Origin: JBDGRJ01 sp042218115
Lineage (GTDB): Bacteria > Patescibacteriota > Patescibacteriia > Magasanikbacterales > UBA922
DNA: 5,001 bases
Assembly (NCBI GenBank): GCA_042218115.1
Contig: JBDGRJ010000064.1
Span: forward strand, 1 to 5,001
Reading direction: 5' to 3'
In this document: positions 1 to 4,963 of the stretch, in pieces
How the letters are laid out: each line of letters starts with the position of its first letter
How positions within the stretch are numbered: the first letter of the stretch is position 1
Notes under the pieces: model-generated
Databases searched by the model: none
Seen by the model: the letters and a program-made list of their open reading frames with translations, nothing else
Told to the model about the DNA's origin: nothing
Translations under genes and position numbers: made by a program

Positions 1-132
1 AGGTTGCATTTAAATAAATTTTGTCGCTAAACCACAATTGTAACGAAGATTTAAATACTCCAATTATGAAAGCCGATTTCGCTAAAAAACTAAACCCGTT
101 TACTTTTTAAAACGCTATTTCTAAGAAACCGT
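1..132. other. Intergenic region upstream of the GTPase gene with two ATTTAAAT palindromes
   Basis: No convincing gene is seen here. The perfect palindrome ATTTAAAT occurs twice, at 8-15 and 49-56. Being palindromic, each could serve as a TATA box in either direction. A minus-strand ATG (read from position 9 leftwards) could begin a divergent gene off the left edge, but only three codons are visible. A plus-strand 14-codon frame at 66-110 starts with ATG but has no ribosome binding site and sits too close to the 49-56 box to be a leaderless gene. No tRNA-like or other structured RNA was recognised. Confidence 0.5.
104..112 (+). promoter_or_regulatory. TATA box (TTTTTAAAA) of the GTPase gene
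   Basis: An A/T-only box is centred 25 nt before the ATG at 133. This fits an archaeal TBP site giving a leaderless or nearly leaderless transcript. No Shine-Dalgarno sequence precedes the ATG, which supports the same reading. A second possible box at 49-56 would give a leader of about 50 nt instead. Confidence 0.55.
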
Positions 133-969
133 ATGAGCAAACAACAAAACGACCCTCGGTCAAGAAAAATTGGAAGGTCCAGAAGCAATAAAGACCCAAG
201 AGAAGGAAAAAAAGAATTTTCTACGATAGCTAAAGAAACAATTCAAAAATCGGACATAGTCCTAGAAATCTTTAACGCCCAATTCATAAAAGAAACACGA
301 AATCCCGACTTCGAAAAAAGAATAAAGCAAAGAGGTAAAAGGCTGATTTATATTTTCAACAAAGCAGACTTAACAAAAAAAGAGACAATCCAAAAATACA
401 GCTACTTGAAACCATATGTAACAGTCTCCTGCAAAGAAGAAAGAGGCATAAAAGCCCTAAGAGATTTAATCAAAAGAGAAGCTAAAAAAATTGGGAAAGA
501 AAGGGTCATTGTCGGAGCCATTGGATACCCAAATACCGGAAAAAGCTCCATAATTAATGCCTTGAGCGGTCGAGGGGCAGCAAAAACAAGTGCAGAAGCA
601 GGATACACAAAAGGAAATCAAAAAATAAAGCTAAATGATGGAATTTACCTGATGGATTCTCCGGGAGTAATTTCAAAATCTGCTTACTCAGGCTCTGCAG
701 GAGAAAAAATAGCCCAACATACAAAAGTAGGAAGCAGATCTTATTCTCAAATCAAAAACGCAGAAATGGTTCTAACAAAACTTATGAGAGACTATTCATA
801 CGAACTGGAAAGCCACTACAATGTCGAAGCCGAAGGCGACACAGAAGAACTGATAGAACAAGTCGCAAAATCAAAAGGTTTCATGAAGCCTGGCGGACAA
901 CCTGACGAAGAAAGAACTGCCAAATTTATAATAAAAGAATGGCAGGAAGGACGAATTCCTCTGGAATAG
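133..969 (+). CDS. Circularly permuted GTPase, YlqF/RbgA-like, probable ribosome assembly factor
   Basis: The GTPase motifs appear in permuted order: G4 NKAD (residues 76-79), G5 SCK (99-101), G1/P-loop GYPNTGKSS (131-139), a G2-like region around T159, and G3 DSPG (175-178). This G4-G5-G1-G2-G3 order defines the YlqF/RbgA/Nog2 class, whose characterised members bind GTP and act in large-subunit ribosome assembly in the cytoplasm. The C-terminal stretch with GGQPDEERTA and EWQEGRIP matches the helical tail of that class. The usual DAR motif near residue 48 is NAQ here, followed by the conserved TRNP (55-58). At 278 aa it is close to RbgA length, but the N-terminal WFPGHM-type motif of bacterial RbgA is absent and replaced by a lysine/arginine-rich lead-in that could bind RNA. 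The ATG at 133 is supported by the TATA spacing. The stop codon lies inside the first copy of a 60-bp tandem repeat. The exact archaeal orthologue group is not settled. Confidence 0.88.
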   Translation: MSKQQNDPRSRKIGRSRSNKDPREGKKEFSTIAKETIQKSDIVLEIFNAQFIKETRNPDFEKRIKQRGKRLIYIFNKADLTKKETIQKYSYLKPYVTVSCKEERGIKALRDLIKREAKKIGKERVIVGAIGYPNTGKSSIINALSGRGAAKTSAEAGYTKGNQKIKLNDGIYLMDSPGVISKSAYSGSAGEKIAQHTKVGSRSYSQIKNAEMVLTKLMRDYSYELESHYNVEAEGDTEELIEQVAKSKGFMKPGGQPDEERTAKFIIKEWQEGRIPLE

Positions 970-1009
970 CAAAATTACAACAAAAGAGAACCTATTACTG
1001 AGGGATGAG

Positions 1010-1027
1010 CCAGAATTCCTCTGGAAT
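1010..1027 (+). other. Overlapping inverted repeats in the repeat core
   Basis: Two mutually exclusive small hairpins can form: CCAGA (1010-1014) with TCTGG (1020-1024), and ATTCC (1015-1019) with GGAAT (1023-1027) around a 3-nt loop. The second is also present at 955-967, across the GTPase stop codon, and at 1175-1187. The stems are only 5 bp and no T-run follows, so a terminator role is a guess. Confidence 0.35.
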
Positions 1028-1067
1028 AGCAAAATTACAACAAAAGAGAACCTATTACTGAGGGATG

Positions 1068-1167
1068 NNNNNNNNNNNNNNNNNNNNNNNNNNNNNNNNN
1101 NNNNNNNNNNNNNNNNNNNNNNNNNNNNNNNNNNNNNNNNNNNNNNNNNNNNNNNNNNNNNNNNNNN
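1068..1167. other. Run of 100 Ns, scaffold gap of unknown size
   Basis: The run is exactly 100 Ns, the conventional placeholder for a gap of unestimated length. The repeat reads on in phase across it: the left side ends in GGGATG and the right side resumes with AGCCAGAATTCC, which is what follows GGGATG in the first copy. The real missing sequence could therefore be zero or any multiple of 60 bp, or it could hide an insertion. Confidence 0.95.
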
Positions 1168-1194
1168 AGCCAGAATTCCTCTGGAATAGAAAAC

Positions 1195-1203
1195 AATTAT
1201 AAA
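1195..1203 (+). promoter_or_regulatory. TATA box (AATTATAAA) of the nitroreductase gene
   Basis: The box is centred about 25 nt before the ATG at 1225 and preceded by the purine-rich GAAAAC, which could act as a BRE. It begins within six bases of the end of the last partial repeat copy. No Shine-Dalgarno sequence lies between it and the ATG, consistent with a leaderless transcript. Confidence 0.55.
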
Positions 1204-1224
1204 CCCAAAAACCTAGTTAAAAAA

Positions 1225-1800
1225 ATGGAAAACGAACGAAAACCCGAATACAAAATCAATGAGGTCTTCTTAAACAGGTGGTCTCCTAGAGCAATGTCAG
1301 GCGAAGCTCTAAATGAGGAGGAACTAATGCCCCTTATAGAAGCGGCAAAATGGGCTCCATCTTCTTACAACAACCAACCGTGGCGATTTTTCTATTCTCT
1401 AAAAGATGATGAAAACTGGCAAGAGTTCTTAAACTTACTAGTAGAATTTAATCAAAGTTGGGCCAAAAATGCAGGAGCTTTAATCGTCCTTGTTTCAAAG
1501 AAAACTTTCGATGACGGAAGTTTCTCAAAAACACACTCTTTCGATACTGGTTCGGCATGGGAGAACTTCGCACTTCAAGGTTCCGAAAACGATTTAGTAG
1601 TTCACGCAATGCAAGCCTTTGATTACGAAAAAGCACACGAATTACTCAGTCTTCCCGAAGAATACGAAGTGGAAGCTATGATTGCTGTAGGAAAACCTGG
1701 ACCCAAAGAAAACCTACCTGAAGCAATTCAAGACAAAGATGTACCTAGCGGAAGAAAAAGCATCTCAGAAATTTCAACAAAAGGCAAATTCCAGGAATAA
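1225..1800 (+). CDS. Nitroreductase-family FMN-dependent oxidoreductase
   Basis: The N-terminal RWSPRAM (residues 18-24) and the APSSYNNQPWRF segment (44-55) are the FMN-phosphate and FMN-ring binding signatures of the nitroreductase fold. The C-terminal half has the expected helix ending in LVVHAMQAFD (124-133), then IAVGKPG (153-159) and a late RKSISE (177-182), which in relatives contributes another flavin contact. At 191 aa it has the usual length of the compact, soluble, dimeric members. These reduce nitro compounds, quinones or other acceptors with NAD(P)H; the physiological substrate cannot be read from sequence. The protein is acidic, with more Asp/Glu than Lys/Arg. The ATG at 1225 fits the upstream TATA box. 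The gene ends 2 bp from the stop of the convergent pcm gene. Family assignment is firm; specific activity is unknown. Confidence 0.9.
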   Translation: MENERKPEYKINEVFLNRWSPRAMSGEALNEEELMPLIEAAKWAPSSYNNQPWRFFYSLKDDENWQEFLNLLVEFNQSWAKNAGALIVLVSKKTFDDGSFSKTHSFDTGSAWENFALQGSENDLVVHAMQAFDYEKAHELLSLPEEYEVEAMIAVGKPGPKENLPEAIQDKDVPSGRKSISEISTKGKFQE

Positions 1801-1802
1801 GG

Positions 1803-2402
1803 TCACTCTTCACCAACTAAAGGCACAAAGCTAAAACCTGAATACTCATCCATCTTATTCTCGCTAGGTGTTTTCTGAACTCTTACTATAGAATTCCCAA
1901 CAGGAGCAACCAAAATACCGTTCATTTTCAACTGATTAATCAATTCTTGAGGTGTCTTCTCGGCAGAAGCACTAACCAAAATCCTATCAAAAGGCCCTTT
2001 ATCCTTCAAACCTTTACGGCCTTGACCAGCAAAAACTTCAACATTATCTATGTCTTCCAAATCCTTCTTAGACCTCGCTGCAAGCTCGCTAACAATCTCG
2101 ACACCATACAAGGAAGCATTTTCAGTCATTTCGTCCATCAAAGCCAAAACATAACCACTTCCCGAACCAACTTCCAAAATATTCTGACCGTCTTGAGGAC
2201 CTAGCAAATTTAACATAAAAGCAATAGTGTAAGGCTGAGAAATTGTCTGCCCATGGCCTATAGGCAAAGCAGTATCTTCGTAACTTTTAGGCTTTTGCTC
2301 ATCGGGAACGAAATCTTTACGATCAACCCTATCAAAAGATTCGACTATCTTATCAGAAAAACTTTGATTCTTCAAACTTCTGACTAGCTGTTCCTTGTGC
2401 AT
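1803..2402 (-). CDS. pcm: Protein-L-isoaspartate O-methyltransferase
   Basis: This SAM-dependent enzyme methylates L-isoaspartyl residues in damaged proteins, beginning their repair to aspartate. Family hallmarks appear in order: YEDTALPIGHGQTISQP (residues 41-57), with the substrate-site serine in TISQP (S55); SAM motif I LEVGSGSGY (76-84); the acidic post-I strand YGVEI (99-103); PFDRILVSASAEKTP (137-151); the Gly-rich hairpin NGILVAPVG (161-169); and the terminal FVPLVGEE (192-199). At 199 aa it is slightly shorter than typical PCMTs (about 210-220) but complete. The protein is acidic and cytosolic, with no signal peptide. The ATG at 2402 has a TATA box 25-32 nt upstream and no Shine-Dalgarno sequence. 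Its 3' end faces the nitroreductase gene across 2 bp, so transcripts of the two probably overlap; a T5 run on this strand lies about 45 nt past the stop, inside the neighbouring gene. Confidence 0.95.
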   Translation of the reverse strand: MHKEQLVRSLKNQSFSDKIVESFDRVDRKDFVPDEQKPKSYEDTALPIGHGQTISQPYTIAFMLNLLGPQDGQNILEVGSGSGYVLALMDEMTENASLYGVEIVSELAARSKKDLEDIDNVEVFAGQGRKGLKDKGPFDRILVSASAEKTPQELINQLKMNGILVAPVGNSIVRVQKTPSENKMDEYSGFSFVPLVGEE

Positions 2403-2426
2403 TGTAAATTAAACTCGGATGAATTT

Positions 2427-2434
2427 GTTTAAAA
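2427..2434 (-). promoter_or_regulatory. TATA box (TTTTAAAC on the minus strand) of pcm
   Basis: It lies 25-32 nt upstream of the pcm ATG, within the 48-bp spacer after the SDR stop codon. The spacing fits a leaderless archaeal transcript. It suggests that pcm can be transcribed independently of the SDR gene. Confidence 0.5.
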
Positions 2435-2450
2435 GTGTTTTGTATTTTAA

Positions 2451-3371
2451 TTAAGATCCTTCATTAGGAAATTGGCCTTTGGATACAATTTCTATAGCAC
2501 TAACATGTGCAGGAGATGTAAGGAAAAATTTTGCAGCCTCTCCAACTGTTGTAGGAGGCCCCAAGGTAATTTGCTCATCTCTCCACCTTCCACCATACTC
2601 ATCAGAAATCATCTTAATCGAATCTTGCACTTTTTTATTGTCATACATCCCAGTATCTATAGCCCCAGGCCTCAACGTACTAACAAATATGTTGTGTCGA
2701 TATAACCCCAACATAACTGAATTTGCATATCTGTCTAAAGCCCCCTTAGCAGTCGTGTGTGCCGCACCAAAAGAATATCCTCTAATTGCGCTCATTGAAG
2801 TAACGATTGCTATACGAGACTCGTTTTGTTTTTCTAGAATGGGTAAAAGGGCATGCATAAGAAGATGAGTAGACCTAGTGATTGTATTTGTTTCGGATTC
2901 AATCAATTCCGGGTCAACATTTTTAATCGGCAAATAAGGGTTGTCATTCTTTAACTTATAACTTCCTGCTCCAAGACCTACAGACTGAACCCAGTCAATA
3001 GGTTTATCCTGAGGGAGATTATCTACGAAATTACTTACAGCTTCCTTGTCCATCAAGTCTACTGCAGAATATTCAATTTTGCCTCCGTCTCCGACTAAGG
3101 AAACAAAACTTTGATTTATATTTTCTAGTTTATCCTCTGATGTAGAAACCATGTGAACTATAGCTCCTGCTCTCAATAATACGGCCGCAACCGCAGAACC
3201 GATGTTTAATTTAACTTCTTGACCATCAACCATTATAGAATCATGGCTAGGATATCCATTCACAATATCAGTGAAAACTTTCTTAACCGGCCTATATCCG
3301 CATCCCACAACTATAACTCTCCTTCCTTCCAAATCACGAGTTCGTGGAATATTCTTTACTCTTTCTAACAT
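2451..3371 (-). CDS. Divergent short-chain dehydrogenase/reductase-like protein
   Basis: A Rossmann-fold SDR is recognised from VIVVGCGYRP (residues 19-28), helix B IGSAVAAVLLRAGA (57-70), the acidic VDL of the adenine-side strand (104-106), QSVGLGAG in place of the NNAG motif (129-136), IVTSMSA (189-195) with catalytic-type Ser192, AAHTTAKGAL (203-212) with Lys209, and LRPGAIDTGM (233-242). Members use NAD(P)(H) to oxidise or reduce alcohols and ketones; the substrate here is unknown. Two features are odd. The catalytic Tyr position, 13 residues after Ser192 and 4 before Lys209, is His205 (codon CAC). The TGxxxGxG turn is split by roughly 30 residues rich in charged and beta-prone sequence (about 28-57). 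At 306 aa it exceeds the usual 250 or so. The ATG at 3371 matches a TATA box. It is probably cytosolic, and may be catalytically altered or of a different mechanism. Confidence 0.82.
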   Translation of the reverse strand: MLERVKNIPRTRDLEGRRVIVVGCGYRPVKKVFTDIVNGYPSHDSIMVDGQEVKLNIGSAVAAVLLRAGAIVHMVSTSEDKLENINQSFVSLVGDGGKIEYSAVDLMDKEAVSNFVDNLPQDKPIDWVQSVGLGAGSYKLKNDNPYLPIKNVDPELIESETNTITRSTHLLMHALLPILEKQNESRIAIVTSMSAIRGYSFGAAHTTAKGALDRYANSVMLGLYRHNIFVSTLRPGAIDTGMYDNKKVQDSIKMISDEYGGRWRDEQITLGPPTTVGEAAKFFLTSPAHVSAIEIVSKGQFPNEGS

Positions 3372-3377
3372 AATAGT

Positions 3378-3386
3378 AAAAGAAAA
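3378..3386 (-). terminator. Possible oligo-T terminator after cfa
   Basis: On the minus strand this reads TTTTCTTTT, about 30 nt after the cfa stop codon. Archaeal transcription often ends at such T-rich tracts without a hairpin. It also lies between the TATA box and ATG of the SDR gene, so it could simply be promoter-proximal T-rich sequence. Confidence 0.25.
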
Positions 3387-3392
3387 GCCAAC

Positions 3393-3400
3393 CTTTAAAA
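3393..3400 (-). promoter_or_regulatory. TATA box (TTTTAAAG on the minus strand) of the SDR gene
   Basis: It is centred about 25 nt before the ATG at 3371 and preceded by the purine-rich GAGAAAAG, a plausible BRE. It lies in the 43-bp spacer after cfa and implies a separate leaderless transcript for the SDR gene. Confidence 0.55.
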
Positions 3401-3414
3401 CTTTTCTCTAGCTC

Positions 3415-4533
3415 TTATCGAACACCTCCATAAACTTCCCTAAATTCTTCTTTAGAAAAAACAACTTGCCACAACTGAAGCTTTCTTGACCTAAAGGCGC
3501 CGGCACAACTCAACAAATAATAAACCCACATTCTATAGAATCTGTCACCATACTTGTCCTTTATCTTGTCCCAATTATCGATAAAGTTTTTGTGCCAAGC
3601 CATCAAAGTATAATCATAATACAAACCAAAATTGTGCCAATCTTCCAAAACAAAATGATCTTCGGCACTTTCTAATATCTTACCCGCATAAGGTATAACT
3701 CCATTAGGGAAAATATACTTTTCAATCCAAGGATCTGTTCCTCCCTCTTTGTCATGCTTTCCTATAGTATGGATTAAAGTCAAACCGTCATCCTTCAAAC
3801 ACCTGTCTACTGCTTCCATGTACGACCGATAATTTTTATAGCCAACATGCTCAAACATTCCAATAGACAAAACTCTGTCAAACTTTTCGTCAATTTCCCT
3901 ATAATCTTGTAACCTAACTTCGACGGGCAAATCTTTACAATTCTCCCTTATTGATTTAGCTTGTTCTTTTGAGATAGTTATACCAACCACTTCAACACCA
4001 TAATTCTTTGCTGCATACTTGGCAAAGCTTCCCCATCCGCAACCAATATCTAAAACCCTCATCCCTTTCTTCAGTTTCAATTTTCTACAAATAAGATCTA
4101 GTTTTTGCTCTTGAGCTTTGTTCAAATCTTCAGTATTTTTCCAATAACCACAACTATAAACCATTCTGTCATCAAGCATCAACTCAAACAAATCATTACC
4201 TAAATCATAATGCTTCTCTCCAACTTCATAAGCCCTGGAAAGCTTCTGTAGATTGAAAACCTTAGACTTAAAAACATGCCAAATCATTTTAACACCCCAT
4301 ACTTCTTTATCTAAATTGGCACTAAGAAGTTTCTCAAAAAATTGGTCTAACCTTTCACAATCCCACCAACCGTCCATATATGACTCACCTAAAGCTAACG
4401 AACCACCAGCCAAAACTCTCTTATAAAAATTCTTATTATGAACCTTTATATCCCAGGGATTACTCCCATTAATTTTTATTTCCGCTTTATCCAATAACTC
4501 TTGAGCAGATTTCTTATATCCTTCATATCCCAT
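3415..4533 (-). CDS. cfa: Cyclopropane-fatty-acyl-phospholipid synthase, E. coli Cfa type
   Basis: The enzyme transfers a methylene from S-adenosylmethionine to a cis double bond in membrane lipid acyl chains, forming a cyclopropane ring; it acts peripherally at the membrane. The 372-aa protein is nearly full Cfa length (E. coli 382) and includes the N-terminal domain found in the E. coli enzyme: SLALGESYMDGWWDCERLDQ (residues 45-64). The catalytic domain follows with HYDLGNDLF (108-116), YSCGYWK (126-132), SAM motif I LDIGCGWGSF (161-170), GITISKEQ (184-191), GMFEHVG (225-231), HTIG (255-258), DPWIEKYIFPNG (267-278), YDYTLMAW (306-313) and CAGAFRSRKLQLWQVVFS (343-360). By collinear comparison recalled from E. 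coli, the bicarbonate-site residues map to C128, E228, H255, I257 and Y306, all present, so activity is likely. The start is set by a TATA box 23-29 nt upstream. What lipid it modifies in an organism with archaeal promoters is unclear; gene transfer from bacteria is the natural inference. Confidence 0.95.
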   Translation of the reverse strand: MGYEGYKKSAQELLDKAEIKINGSNPWDIKVHNKNFYKRVLAGGSLALGESYMDGWWDCERLDQFFEKLLSANLDKEVWGVKMIWHVFKSKVFNLQKLSRAYEVGEKHYDLGNDLFELMLDDRMVYSCGYWKNTEDLNKAQEQKLDLICRKLKLKKGMRVLDIGCGWGSFAKYAAKNYGVEVVGITISKEQAKSIRENCKDLPVEVRLQDYREIDEKFDRVLSIGMFEHVGYKNYRSYMEAVDRCLKDDGLTLIHTIGKHDKEGGTDPWIEKYIFPNGVIPYAGKILESAEDHFVLEDWHNFGLYYDYTLMAWHKNFIDNWDKIKDKYGDRFYRMWVYYLLSCAGAFRSRKLQLWQVVFSKEEFREVYGGVR

Positions 4534-4555
4534 AGAAATTTACCTGCTATTGACA

Positions 4556-4562
4556 TATTTAA
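4556..4562 (-). promoter_or_regulatory. TATA box (TTAAATA on the minus strand) of cfa, overlapping the upstream stop codon
   Basis: It is centred 26 nt before the cfa ATG at 4533. It includes the TAA stop codon (4559-4561) of the HEPN-like gene, so promoter and coding end share bases. The spacing again fits a leaderless start, although a weak AGGT lies 8 nt before the ATG. Confidence 0.5.
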
Positions 4563-4963
4563 GGTTTATTGCTTTCTAATCTTTTCTTTATATTTTCAAC
4601 AAGAGGGAAATAAACTTTTCTTGCAATATCTATTGCTTCTCTAGCTTCGAAGACACTAGGAACATACCCTCTATAATTAATACTATGCCTTATTTTTCTT
4701 AAGTTATCTATGACTCCCAAGGGCCTTTCAGTTTCAACATTCAACTCCATCAAAGCATTAATTGGCTCCAAATGATCTTTTGATTCAAAACCCTCTAGAA
4801 TTAGGAGCGAATCCCCAACCTTCCGAAAACATTCATAAACATTCCTGACAATAGTCGAGGCGGAGCTTTCGCTTAAGTCAAGGTTTAAAGTAAACTCCAT
4901 ATCCCTGGAGGAAGCATTCAACAAACTCTTGGCTTTTTCCCTATCGGGATTTTTGCTTCTCAT
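4559..4963 (-). CDS. Small HEPN-like alpha-helical protein
   Basis: The 134-aa protein looks entirely alpha-helical, with no signal peptide or membrane segment. Helices are suggested at about 32-57 (an amphipathic stretch with NVYECFRKVGDSLL), 68-74, 82-97 and 105-129. The segment DNLRKIRHSINYRGYVPS (86-103) followed by a helix resembles the C-terminal signature of archaeal HEPN-type proteins, which include toxin RNases and partners of minimal nucleotidyltransferases. The spacing R89-x3-H93 is shorter than the usual Rx4-6H of active HEPN RNases, so it may be inactive or a sister family. The start at 4963 is well defined: GGAGGT lies 6 nt upstream and an in-frame TAG sits two codons before the ATG. 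It is the only gene here with a strong ribosome binding site, which points to translation from within a longer mRNA starting beyond the right edge. The reading frame is convincing; the family is tentative. Confidence 0.5.
   Translation of the reverse strand: MRSKNPDREKAKSLLNASSRDMEFTLNLDLSESSASTIVRNVYECFRKVGDSLLILEGFESKDHLEPINALMELNVETERPLGVIDNLRKIRHSINYRGYVPSVFEAREAIDIARKVYFPLVENIKKRLESNKP

Larger units (their letters stand above)
953..1189. repeat. 60-bp tandem repeat array interrupted by an assembly gap
   Basis: The sequence at 953-1007 is repeated without a mismatch at 1013-1067, a period of exactly 60 bp with the linker AGCCA or GAGCCA between copies. After the N block, 1168-1189 matches 1008-1029, meaning the linker plus the first 17 bp of the unit (GAATTCCTCTGGAATAG), and then the sequence diverges. 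At least two full-length copies and one 17-bp partial copy therefore exist. The first copy overlaps the last 17 bases of the GTPase gene, stop codon included. The copies are contiguous with no unique spacers, so this is not a CRISPR array. Copy number is unknown because of the gap. Confidence 0.93.

Noticed and set aside
24..86. 8-bp direct repeat TCGCTAAA at 24-31 and 79-86
   Set aside because: Too short and too AT-rich in context to separate from chance.
66..110. 14-codon upstream frame before the GTPase gene
   Set aside because: No ribosome binding site, the TATA-like box is only about 8 nt away, and the length is uninformative.
402..608. Minus-strand open frame inside the GTPase gene, and a similar one at 1448-1636 inside the nitroreductase gene
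   Set aside because: Both lie opposite conserved motifs of real genes and have no start signals of their own.
1005..1061. 18-codon ATG-to-TGA frame inside each repeat unit, preceded by GAGGG
   Set aside because: The purine stretch abuts the ATG with no spacing, the peptide has no recognisable features, and such short frames are expected by chance.
953..1189. CRISPR array
   Set aside because: The repeats abut in a strict 60-bp period with no unique spacers between them and the unit includes coding sequence of the GTPase; no cas gene is present.
1947..2204. Plus-strand open frame antisense to pcm
   Set aside because: It is a shadow of the well-supported methyltransferase; no start signal and no domain.
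2479..2868. Open frame of 129 codons on the plus strand, antisense to the SDR gene, with a shorter one at 2472-2705
   Set aside because: They lie wholly inside a gene with clear SDR motifs; the translations are rich in Cys, Ile and Pro with no recognisable domain, and no promoter or ribosome binding site fits.
3424..3430. GGAGGTG on the minus strand just before the cfa stop codon, as a ribosome binding site for the SDR gene
   Set aside because: It is within the last codons of cfa and more than 50 nt from the SDR ATG, too far to act.
1803..4963. A single four-gene minus-strand operon
   Set aside because: Same orientation and short spacers allow it, but cfa, the SDR gene and pcm each have a well-placed TATA box, and no shared pathway links them.
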